Both the position numbers and the translations under genes were made by a program. A stretch of 64,000 nucleotides of DNA, from positions 1 through 64,000 of the forward strand of contig CAKSTO010000004.1 of the NCBI GenBank assembly GCA_934501115.1. Reading direction: 5' to 3'. This document shows, piece by piece, positions 57,714 to 64,000 of the stretch (its first letter is position 1; each line of letters opens with the position of its first letter). The notes beneath the pieces are model-generated. The model saw nothing but the letters and a program-made list of their open reading frames with translations, made no database searches and was not told the DNA's origin. The DNA is from an uncultured Faecalibacterium sp. GTDB taxonomy: Bacteria > Bacillota > Clostridia > Oscillospirales > Ruminococcaceae.

Positions 57714-58667
57714 TTAGCCGCGGACAAGGAGCAGCAGCAGTGCCGATGCCGCACACTGCAAAATCAGCCAGCGGGCGACCACCTGCTCGTCGCTCCAGCC
57801 TTTATTTTTGCGCACGTGGTCGTGCAACGGGGTGCGGGTATTCTTGAGGATGGAGATGTGCAAAAATCGCTTCAGGCTGATCTTGATGATGCCAAGGCTG
57901 CCGTCCACGATAAACACGATCGCTGCCAGCAGGAAAGCGAAGGGATGACCGCACTTCAGCGACAGCACAGCGATGAAGAAGCCCATCGCGCGGCTGCCGG
58001 CATCGCCCATCAGAAGCGTGGAGGGCTTTGCGTTCGACCACAGGTAAGCCAGCAGTGCGCCCATAAATACGACGCCTGCCGTACCGTACTCAGCCAGCTC
58101 AGCCTTGTAGGCCAGCAGGTAGGTTCCGATGGTCACCACGGCGACACTGGCGGACAGACCGTCCACGCCATCGGTACAGTTTACCACATTGATGCTTGCC
58201 CAGATCAGGATGACGATCAGCAAAAGGTACACCGCATAGGGCAGGGTGAAGCTCCACTGCAGAAAATTCACGCTGCAGCCGTTAAAGTTCAGATATGTGA
58301 CGCCCGCCACGATGGCGATCACAAAATCAATGATGCCTTTTTTGTACTCATTCCAGGCAGTCTCGGCGGCATCGTCGAAGTAGCCGGACAGCATGGACGC
58401 GATAAGCAGCACCGTGTAGATGACGTACTCCGCCTTGAAGGGCAGGAACGCCAGCGATACCAATGCAATGCACAGTACGAAGATGAGGCCTGAGCCGCGG
58501 GCTTTGCCCTTGGAAAGCGCACCGTTGACCGCAAACTCGCGGCCATGATCCTGCGGCAGCCTGTCACGGAACACCGAGTCCATCAACGCTGTGAGGGCAA
58601 ACGCCAGCAGGAACGCCAGAGCATCCACACCGCGCTGCCCAACAGCAGAACGCAAAAATTCGATCAT
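57714..58667 (-). CDS. mraY: Phospho-MurNAc-pentapeptide transferase (MraY)
   Basis: A 317-residue membrane enzyme of about 10 helices that makes lipid I for peptidoglycan. Signature residues: NVVNCTDGVDGL, LLMGDAGSRAMG and HDHVRKNKGWSDEQVVARW. The N-terminal aspartate region reads FDDAAE, slightly off the usual YDDxxK, so assignment as a MraY-like paralogue of the same superfamily cannot be excluded. It is alone, not in a division/cell-wall cluster. AGAGGAAC precedes ATG 58667. Confidence 0.88.
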   Translation of the reverse strand: MIEFLRSAVGQRGVDALAFLLAFALTALMDSVFRDRLPQDHGREFAVNGALSKGKARGSGLIFVLCIALVSLAFLPFKAEYVIYTVLLIASMLSGYFDDAAETAWNEYKKGIIDFVIAIVAGVTYLNFNGCSVNFLQWSFTLPYAVYLLLIVILIWASINVVNCTDGVDGLSASVAVVTIGTYLLAYKAELAEYGTAGVVFMGALLAYLWSNAKPSTLLMGDAGSRAMGFFIAVLSLKCGHPFAFLLAAIVFIVDGSLGIIKISLKRFLHISILKNTRTPLHDHVRKNKGWSDEQVVARWLILQCAASALLLLLVRG

Positions 58668-58759
58668 ATTCAAAGTTCCTCTTTCTTTCATTCTTGTGAG
58701 AGAAGTGTATCACCCTTGCCTGAAAAAATCAATCTCCCCGGCGAAAAAGATATCCTGAA

Positions 58760-58788
58760 TTGACTTTTATCGGCGCGGAACTTATAAT
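58760..58788 (+). promoter_or_regulatory. Promoter of MATE exporter 2
   Basis: TTGACT (58760-58765), 17-nt spacer, TATAAT (58783-58788). Confidence 0.8.
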
Positions 58789-58837
58789 AGGATATCAGTC
58801 TGTCAGAAACCGTCCTATTGATGATAAAGGAGAACGC

Positions 58838-60256
58838 ATGTCCATTTCCCTTGAGCAGCTTTCGGCACAGATGCGCCGGGGCGAAACAGTATCTCTGCGC
58901 CACACGATGCAGGTAGCGCTGACACTGAGCATCCCATCCATTCTGCAACAGATCGTTGTCACCGCCATGGAATACATCGACGCCGCCATGGTGGGGCATC
59001 TCGGTGCGTCTGCCACGGCATCGATCGGTATCGTCAGCTCCAGTACATGGCTGCTGCACGGCATGCTGGCCGGCCTGTACATGTCCTTTGCCATTCAGGT
59101 CGCTCAGTATCTCGGCGCTGACCGGCAGGATGACGCCCGGGGCGTTCTGCGCCAGTCCATGGTCTTCAACGGTGTCGTGGGGCTTGCAGCCGCAGCGTTC
59201 GGCATCGGCATCAGCCGGTTTCTGCCCGGATGGCTGGGCGCCGACCTGTCTTTGCAGGCAGATTCCTCTGCCTATTTTGCCATCTGGTCGGCTTCCCTGC
59301 CCTTTGCCATGGCCATGGGCACCTATTCGTCCATGCTTCGTTCTACCGGCGATGCTCTGACCCCGGGTCTCATCAGTGTGCTCACCTGCGTGCTGGATGT
59401 GATCTTCAACTTTTTCCTCATCAACCCCACCCGGGAGATAGAGCTTTTCGGGCATCTTGCTACCGTGTGGGGCGCAGGTCTCGGCGTACCGGGCGCAGCA
59501 CTTGGCACTGCACTTGCCACCGCCATCAGCGGCATACTGACCCTTTCCATCCTGCTGCTGCGGGACGGCCCCCTGTGCATCCGCAGGCCCGGCTCCTGGC
59601 GCATCACCCGTGCCTGCCTGCAGAATCTGTGGAAGGTGGGCGCACCGCTGGCTGCGGAGCGTGCTGCGCTGTCCTCTGCACAGGTATTGCTCATTCGTAT
59701 CGTATCCGGCCTTGGCACCACAGCCATTGCTGCCAACAGCCTCGGTGTCAGCGCTGAGAGCCTGTGCTATATGGCGGGCTACGGCATTCAGGACGCCGCC
59801 CTCGCTCTGGTGGGGCAGGCCGTGGGTGCAAACCGCCGGGATATGGCAAAACGCTTTGCGTGGCTGTGCACCGGTATGGGGATGGGCATCATGGCGCTGA
59901 CCGGTGCAGGCATGTTTTTCTTTGCGCCGAACCTTATGGCGATCTTCACGGCGGACGCCGCGGTCATTGCACTGGGTGCACAGGTGCTTCGCATCGAAGC
60001 CATCGCCGAGCCGATGTTCGGTGCCAGCATCGTAGCCAGCGGTTCCATGCAGGGTGCCGGCGACAGCGCCGGCTGTTTTGTGCTGAACCTTGTGAGCATG
60101 TGGGGCATCCGGCTCACGCTTGCCGTTTTGCTGGCTCCGAAGTTCGGGCTGGTGGGTGTGTGGTTCGCTATGAGCTTCGAGCTGACCATGCGCGGCGTGT
60201 TGTTCCTTCTCCGCATGGCAAAAGGCAGGTGGCTGGACAAAGGCGCACTGGCCTGA
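58838..60256 (+). CDS. MATE family efflux transporter
   Basis: A 472-residue exporter with about 12 membrane segments. Motifs include SIPSILQQIVVTAMEYIDAAMVGHLG (in pieces), LRSTGDALTPG and GSMQGAGDSAG. It differs clearly from the first MATE protein of the window (19780-21147), so the two are not recent duplicates. AAAGGAG is 6-7 nt from ATG 58838; the frame upstream overlaps the promoter. Confidence 0.92.
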   Translation: MSISLEQLSAQMRRGETVSLRHTMQVALTLSIPSILQQIVVTAMEYIDAAMVGHLGASATASIGIVSSSTWLLHGMLAGLYMSFAIQVAQYLGADRQDDARGVLRQSMVFNGVVGLAAAAFGIGISRFLPGWLGADLSLQADSSAYFAIWSASLPFAMAMGTYSSMLRSTGDALTPGLISVLTCVLDVIFNFFLINPTREIELFGHLATVWGAGLGVPGAALGTALATAISGILTLSILLLRDGPLCIRRPGSWRITRACLQNLWKVGAPLAAERAALSSAQVLLIRIVSGLGTTAIAANSLGVSAESLCYMAGYGIQDAALALVGQAVGANRRDMAKRFAWLCTGMGMGIMALTGAGMFFFAPNLMAIFTADAAVIALGAQVLRIEAIAEPMFGASIVASGSMQGAGDSAGCFVLNLVSMWGIRLTLAVLLAPKFGLVGVWFAMSFELTMRGVLFLLRMAKGRWLDKGALA

Positions 60257-60286
60257 GCACCGCCAGCTGCAGTTGCAAAATAACAG

Positions 60287-60332
60287 CTCCCCGGCCGGGA
60301 ACCGCGCTGCGGCACCTGACCGGGGAGTTTTG
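60287..60332 (+). terminator. Terminator of MATE exporter 2
   Basis: CTCCCCGG (60287-60294) pairs with CCGGGGAG (60320-60327), then TTTTGCT. Confidence 0.7.
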
Positions 60333-60375
60333 CTGTGGTTCTATGATTTGAGAAGAAGAAAAAGAAAAGAGCAGA

Positions 60376-60975
60376 TCACTTGCGGCCGTGCAGGATGGGA
60401 GAAAGCGGCTTGTAGATCAGCATGCACAGCACGGCATCCAGCAGACCCTTGACCAGCGTAAACGGCATATTGAAGATCACCAGACACTTGATCAGGCTGT
60501 CTGCCGAAGGCAGGATGGCCTGATACATCCCGAGGATGGCTTCCATCGGCATGTGGTAGAACTGCACGTAGGCAGGGTAAGTGATGAAGTAGTTGGACGG
60601 CACGCTGAATACAGCCATGGCTGCGGCACCGGCTACTGCGCCGATGATGGCAGTCTTGCGGCTCTTGCGGTGCTTGTAGATGAAACCTGCCGTAGCAGAG
60701 AACACCGCACCCAGCATAAAGTTGCACAGCTCACCAACGCATGCGGTGGAGGTGCCCTTGATGACGATATGGAGCAGGTTCTTCATGAAGCTGATGACCA
60801 CGCCGTACACCGGGCCGAGAGCGAACGCACCCAGCAGGGCGGGCAGGTCAGAGAAATCCATCTTGACAAACGACGGAATGAGCATCGGAATGGGAAACTC
60901 GATGAACATCAGGATGAATGCCACTGCGCTCAGCATGGCGGCAACCGTAAGATTGTGGGTCATATTTTTTTTCAT
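60376..60975 (-). CDS. ribU: ECF transporter S component for riboflavin
   Basis: A 199-residue six-helix substrate-binding component. The TM1-loop motif PSFVKMDFSDLPALLGAFALGP is the RibU hallmark (read in pieces) and it is preceded by an FMN riboswitch, which confirms the vitamin. It needs an energising EcfAA'T module encoded elsewhere. Confidence 0.94.
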   Translation of the reverse strand: MKKNMTHNLTVAAMLSAVAFILMFIEFPIPMLIPSFVKMDFSDLPALLGAFALGPVYGVVISFMKNLLHIVIKGTSTACVGELCNFMLGAVFSATAGFIYKHRKSRKTAIIGAVAGAAAMAVFSVPSNYFITYPAYVQFYHMPMEAILGMYQAILPSADSLIKCLVIFNMPFTLVKGLLDAVLCMLIYKPLSPILHGRK

Positions 60976-61062
60976 AACATAATCCTTCCCGGGTCAAAGC
61001 CCTTGCAAAATTCGACTGGAAAGCCCTTTTCGCGCTGGTTCTGGAACGGGAAAGACAAACAG

Positions 61063-61103
61063 AAAAGCGCCCTGCTGCAACAAAAAACACTGCAACAGGG
61101 CGC
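61063..61103 (-). terminator. FMN-riboswitch expression-platform terminator
   Basis: Minus strand GCGCCCTGTTGCA (61091-61103) pairs with TGCAGCAGGGCGC (61067-61079), then TTTTCTG. Formed when FMN is bound, stopping ribU transcription. Confidence 0.85.
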
Positions 61104-61123
61104 GTAGACAACAATTTGCCTGC

Positions 61124-61237
61124 CGTTTCTTACATCCGGACTATACCGTTGGTCCCGGAGTTGCACCGAGTCAGCACCTGCAAGAGGTGGTCGCGGACTT
61201 TACCGCCAGTGGGGAATCGCACCCCGCCCTGAAACGA
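61124..61237 (-). promoter_or_regulatory. FMN riboswitch (RFN element)
   Basis: The minus strand reads AGGGCGGGGTGCGATTCCCC, ACTGGCGGTAAAGTCCGCGACC, GCTGACTCGGTGCAACTCC and ACGGTATAGTCCGGATG, each a conserved RFN block, in order, enclosed by a CGTTTC/GAAACG P1 stem. Confidence 0.95.
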
Positions 61238-61251
61238 ACTTTCTGGCACAC

Positions 61252-61280
61252 AGTATAGCGTGCTTGGCCGGACTTGTCAA
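61252..61280 (-). promoter_or_regulatory. Promoter of ribU
   Basis: Minus-strand TTGACA (61275-61280), 17-nt spacer, TATACT (61252-61257), about 15 nt before the riboswitch. Confidence 0.82.
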
Positions 61281-61306
61281 GAGGCCGTTTGGTGTTTTTT
61301 GCAGGC

Positions 61307-61335
61307 TTGCCCCGGCCGACCGGGTGTGATATGAT
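61307..61335 (+). promoter_or_regulatory. Promoter of mscS-type gene
   Basis: TTGCCC (61307-61312), 17-nt spacer, TATGAT (61330-61335). Confidence 0.65.
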
Positions 61336-61366
61336 AGAGCCGTTGTAAAAAATTCAGGAGGTACCC

Positions 61367-62449
61367 ATGATTTTCTCGATCCGTGATCTTTCCTTCGAGC
61401 TGGGCAGTCTGCTGCTGGAGGGTTGGCTGGCCTTTGCCGCCCGGGCGGTGTGTGCCCTGCTCATTTTGCTGGCGGCATGGCTGGTACGCCGCTGGCTGAC
61501 CAAAAAAGGGTTTCCGGCTTTGCAGGCGCGCAGCTGGCGCTTTGTCAGCACACCCATTCTGGTGCGCAGCTTTACCGTGCCCGTACAGCGTATGTGCACC
61601 GCTGTGGGCATCTATCTGGCGGCAGTTTCCCTGCCCTGGGCCATCTCCGGCATCCCAAGGCTGCTGCTCACCTGCCTCCGTCTGGCCCTGACACTGCTGA
61701 TCTGCGAGGGGCTGTATTCCGCTTCCGATCTGGCTGATCTGATCCTGTCGTCCTGCAGTGCGGAGATCCGTTCCAACAAGACTCTGGGCTCCCTGTTGAA
61801 TACCGCCTACAAAGTGCTGGTCATCGTGCTTTGCGTAGCCGCTCTGGCGCAGGAAGTGGGCTTCCCTATCGGCAGCATCGTCGCCGGTGCCGGCCTTGTC
61901 GGCCTGACCATCTCGCTGGCAGCACAGGAAAGCGCCAGCAACCTGTTCTCCGGCCTTGTGATCCTGCTGGACAAGCCTTTTTCCGTCGGTGACTGGATCA
62001 AGGTAGGCAGCGTAGAAGGCGAAGTGATCGACATCAACTTTCGCTCTACCCGCATCCGTTCGTCGGACAAGACCATCAATGTGGTCACAAACAGCACCAT
62101 CTGCTCTTCCACCGTACAGAACGCCGCCCTGCGCACCATGCGGCCTTACAAGTTCCATCTGGGCGTCACCTATGGTACCACCCGCCCCCAGCTGGAAAAA
62201 CTGATGGCCGACCTGCAGGCCATGCTGGACAATAGCCCCTATACCAGCAAGGGTTCCAATATCGTCCGGCTGGCAGGCTTTGGCGATTCCAGCATTGATA
62301 TTCTGGTGTCCGCCTATCTGACGACCAACGCCTACGCCGAGTTTCTTCAGATGCAGAACGACCTGAACCTGAACATCATGGACATCATGCAGGCCGACGG
62401 CGTGGAGTTTGCCTTTCCTTCCACAAGCGTCTATCTCGAAAAAACCTGA
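61367..62449 (+). CDS. Mechanosensitive channel of small conductance
   Basis: A 360-residue MscS-family channel that vents solutes on hypo-osmotic shock. Four hydrophobic segments precede the pore-lining TM3 (GSIVAGAGLVGLTISLAAQ) and the beta-domain starting PFSVGDWIKVGSVEGEVIDI (both read in pieces). The extra N-terminal helices make it longer than E. coli MscS (286 residues). ATG 61367 follows CAGGAGGT. Confidence 0.93.
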   Translation: MIFSIRDLSFELGSLLLEGWLAFAARAVCALLILLAAWLVRRWLTKKGFPALQARSWRFVSTPILVRSFTVPVQRMCTAVGIYLAAVSLPWAISGIPRLLLTCLRLALTLLICEGLYSASDLADLILSSCSAEIRSNKTLGSLLNTAYKVLVIVLCVAALAQEVGFPIGSIVAGAGLVGLTISLAAQESASNLFSGLVILLDKPFSVGDWIKVGSVEGEVIDINFRSTRIRSSDKTINVVTNSTICSSTVQNAALRTMRPYKFHLGVTYGTTRPQLEKLMADLQAMLDNSPYTSKGSNIVRLAGFGDSSIDILVSAYLTTNAYAEFLQMQNDLNLNIMDIMQADGVEFAFPSTSVYLEKT

Positions 62450-62463
62450 GCTTCTCTTCGTCC

Positions 62464-62505
62464 AAAATGCCGTCCCGGGGACAACTCGGAGCGGCATTTT
62501 CTTTT
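62464..62505. terminator. Terminator between mscS and ZIP genes
   Basis: AAAATGCCG (62464-62472) pairs with CGGCATTTT (62492-62500), usable from both sides. Confidence 0.8.
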
Positions 62506-62525
62506 ATTATCGTATAACTTTTTTG

Positions 62526-63278
62526 CTACAGTGCCACATCCAGTGCCATCATCAGGGCAAAACCCAGCACGATGCTGACCACCCCGGCGGGTTCGTCGCC
62601 CTCCACGGCCTGCGGGATCATCTCCTGTGCCGTCACGCAGACCATGCAGCCCGCCGCCGCACTCATCAGCCACGGCAGTGCCGCGCCGACCCACTCTGCC
62701 AGCACAAAAGCCAGCATCGCTCCCAGCGGCTCCACCAGCCCGGACGCCGCCCCGGCGCAGAACGCCTGACCCCGGGTGCGTCCGTTGTGTACCAGCGGCA
62801 GACTGACTGCGGCACCCTCCGGGATGTTCTGCAAACCGATGCCAAGGCTCAGAGCCAGCGCTCCGCTGACGGCATCCGGTCGTCCGGTCAGTGCCAATGC
62901 CGCAGCAAGCCCCGTGACCATCCCCTCTGGCAGATTGTGCAGGGTCACCGCCAGCACAGTCCGGCCGCCATGACCTTCGCCTCCGGCCAGAAGTGCCCCG
63001 GCTGCCTGCTCCAATTGCAGAAGCCCCACAGCACCCAGCACCAGTGCTGCGGCAGGCGGGATCCATGCCGGAAGCGGCTGGTCGGCGGCGCGGTCAATGG
63101 CCGGCAGCAGCAGGCTCCATACACTGGCTGCCAGCATGATGCCCGCCGCCATGCCGCACAGGATCCGCTGCGTGCAGGGTCGTTCCGTCCGGCGCAGCAG
63201 AAACACTCCCGCTGCCCCCAGCGCTGTGCAGGCAGCAGGAAACAGCAGCACCCCTGCGGTGAAAATGATCCGGTTCAA
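62526..63278 (-). CDS. ZIP family metal transporter
   Basis: A 250-residue membrane protein with about eight segments importing zinc or iron. The metal site is in TM4 HNLPEGMVTG and TM5 LQNIPEGAAVSLPL. AAAGGGGGA is 8 nt from a TTG at 63278; the open frame continues about 160 nt further but that part is charged and proline-poor with no homology seen, so it is excluded. Confidence 0.9.
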   Translation of the reverse strand: MNRIIFTAGVLLFPAACTALGAAGVFLLRRTERPCTQRILCGMAAGIMLAASVWSLLLPAIDRAADQPLPAWIPPAAALVLGAVGLLQLEQAAGALLAGGEGHGGRTVLAVTLHNLPEGMVTGLAAALALTGRPDAVSGALALSLGIGLQNIPEGAAVSLPLVHNGRTRGQAFCAGAASGLVEPLGAMLAFVLAEWVGAALPWLMSAAAGCMVCVTAQEMIPQAVEGDEPAGVVSIVLGFALMMALDVAL

Positions 63279-63694
63279 AACAGCATTCCCCCTTTGCCCT
63301 GTGTATGACAGACGGTCAAAAAATGTGCAAAGCCCAATGGCTGCAGAAGGTGCCGCCCGCTCTGCCCTTGCGTCTGACATTCTTGTTTCCCCGTCAGCCC
63401 TTCTTCGTTCCGTCCGGATTCGATCCGACATATGATTCAAGAAATTACATTTCTGTTACAGCACAGATAAGATTCTTTTTCTCCCGTTTCCCTTGCGCGA
63501 GCAATTCGTCAAAAATCCTTTGACTTTTCATCTGAAATTATAACAAATTCGTAGAATCTCCCTGATTTTTGAAAGTTTTATCTAAAATCCTCTTGATTTT
63601 TTTGCGAAAATGGCTAGAATATAGCCTTGCAAAGAGGCCCGACCTGTAAGGCCTCTGCAAAAAAACTTTTTTGTAATGCAAGGAGATTTTAGAT
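63279..63694. other. Intergenic region with lipoprotein promoter
   Basis: AT-rich on the right half. Holds a promoter (TTGATT 63593-63598, 16-nt spacer, TAGAAT 63615-63620) and a leader hairpin AGAGGCC/GGCCTCT (63633-63656) before the lipoprotein. No gene seen in the rest. Confidence 0.6.
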
Positions 63695-63967
63695 ATGAAA
63701 CTCAAGAATGTTGCTGTTGCTGTTGTTGCTCTGGCTCTGGCTGTTGGTATGACCGCCTGCGGCGGTTCTTCCGCTTCTTCCACTGCTGCTTCCTCTGAGG
63801 CTACTTCCTCTGAGGCTGCTTCCAGCGTTGCTGCTGAGTCCGAGGCAGCTTCCTCTGAGGCTGAAAACGATGCTGCTTCTTCCGAGGTCGCTTCTGAGGT
63901 TGCTTCTTCCGAGGCTGCTTCTTCCGAGGCTGCTTCTTCTGAAGTTGCTTCTTCTACTGCCGCCTGA
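63695..63967 (+). CDS. Small Ser/Ala/Glu-rich lipoprotein
   Basis: A 90-residue protein: a lipoprotein signal (MKLKNVAVAVVALALAVGMTACGG, lipobox residues MTAC, Cys 22) followed by almost nothing but Ser, Ala, Glu, with SSEA units repeated about ten times. No folded domain remains. AAGGAGA precedes ATG 63695. In substrate-binding lipoproteins of related Clostridia such a tract is a short linker before the binding domain; here the whole mature protein is linker. Confidence 0.75.
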   Translation: MKLKNVAVAVVALALAVGMTACGGSSASSTAASSEATSSEAASSVAAESEAASSEAENDAASSEVASEVASSEAASSEAASSEVASSTAA

Positions 63968-64000
63968 TTTTTCGGCGTCCAGTAAAATCTGCTAAGTAAA

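Noticed and set aside
63279..63440. N-terminal extension of the ZIP transporter
   Set aside because: The extension is charged and lacks similarity, while a good ribosome binding site lies 8 nt before TTG 63278.

Overview
The window is a high-GC stretch of a Firmicutes chromosome. The gene families (DUF951, DUF4250, DUF4364, spoIVA, gerW/ytfJ, scpAB, Clostridia-type AspRS, CsoR/CopA, FMN-riboswitch-controlled RibU) point to class Clostridia. Together with the dense GC-rich intergenic repeats they best fit an Oscillospiraceae genome such as Faecalibacterium; the genus is an inference, not a reading. No CRISPR array, rRNA or intact tRNA gene was seen.

Layout. (1) 1-5064 is the right end of a prophage: tail and fibre genes, XkdX, an M15 endolysin and two holin-like genes on the plus strand, a convergent XRE-regulator pair with its own promoter, then a tRNA 3'-end remnant that looks like attR. 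(2) 5434-10587 is a minus-strand housekeeping run (M18 peptidase, lytic transglycosylase, CoaE, Sua5, RF1, DUF951). (3) 10783-17330 holds an S1-domain protein, DUF4364, SpoIVA, AspRS and a sugar transferase, separated by three composite repeat elements. (4) 17594-24411 holds a GH31 glucosidase, a MATE exporter, a GNAT protein and a GntR-pyrB-pyrI operon. (5) 24935-28395 holds a LytTR two-component system behind an amino-acid (NSS) transporter. (6) 28796-33091 holds rluB, gerW, DUF2953, scpB, scpA and an M50 protease. (7) 33546-38019 holds rpmB, DUF4250, an odd esterase and a copper operon (csoR-copA with a fused CopZ-like domain). (8) 38077-42911 holds an ABC exporter, a decayed mobile-element remnant inserted at tmRNA, tmRNA itself and smpB. 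(9) 43012-47370 holds recR, ybaB, dnaX, SRP RNA and pta. (10) 47566-51790 holds a UDG, a P-loop ATPase and a nuclease-helicase. (11) 51889-58667 holds a ketopantoate-reductase-like protein, an HMA protein, cobO, and a one-carbon cluster (glyA divergent from a 5-FTHF cyclo-ligase, fchA and folD), then mraY. (12) 58838-63967 holds a second MATE exporter, riboflavin transporter RibU under an FMN riboswitch, MscS, a ZIP transporter and a Ser/Ala/Glu-rich lipoprotein.

The most unusual signal is a repeat family at 12321-12783, 14366-14948, about 16424-16710, 21154-21497 and 33166-33400. Each unit has two hairpins whose stems differ from copy to copy yet stay base-paired, while the loops stay constant (hairpin 2 always has TGCG, or CGCA in inverted copies). 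Four of the five loci carry two units facing each other. A second 112-nt repeat has inserted into these units at two different places. Other points of interest are an in-frame CopA-CopZ fusion that keeps a strong internal ribosome binding site, a pseudogenised element between tmRNA and what looks like the displaced original tmRNA terminator, an esterase-fold protein whose nucleophile position reads Asp, and a sigma-E-like promoter before spoIVA.
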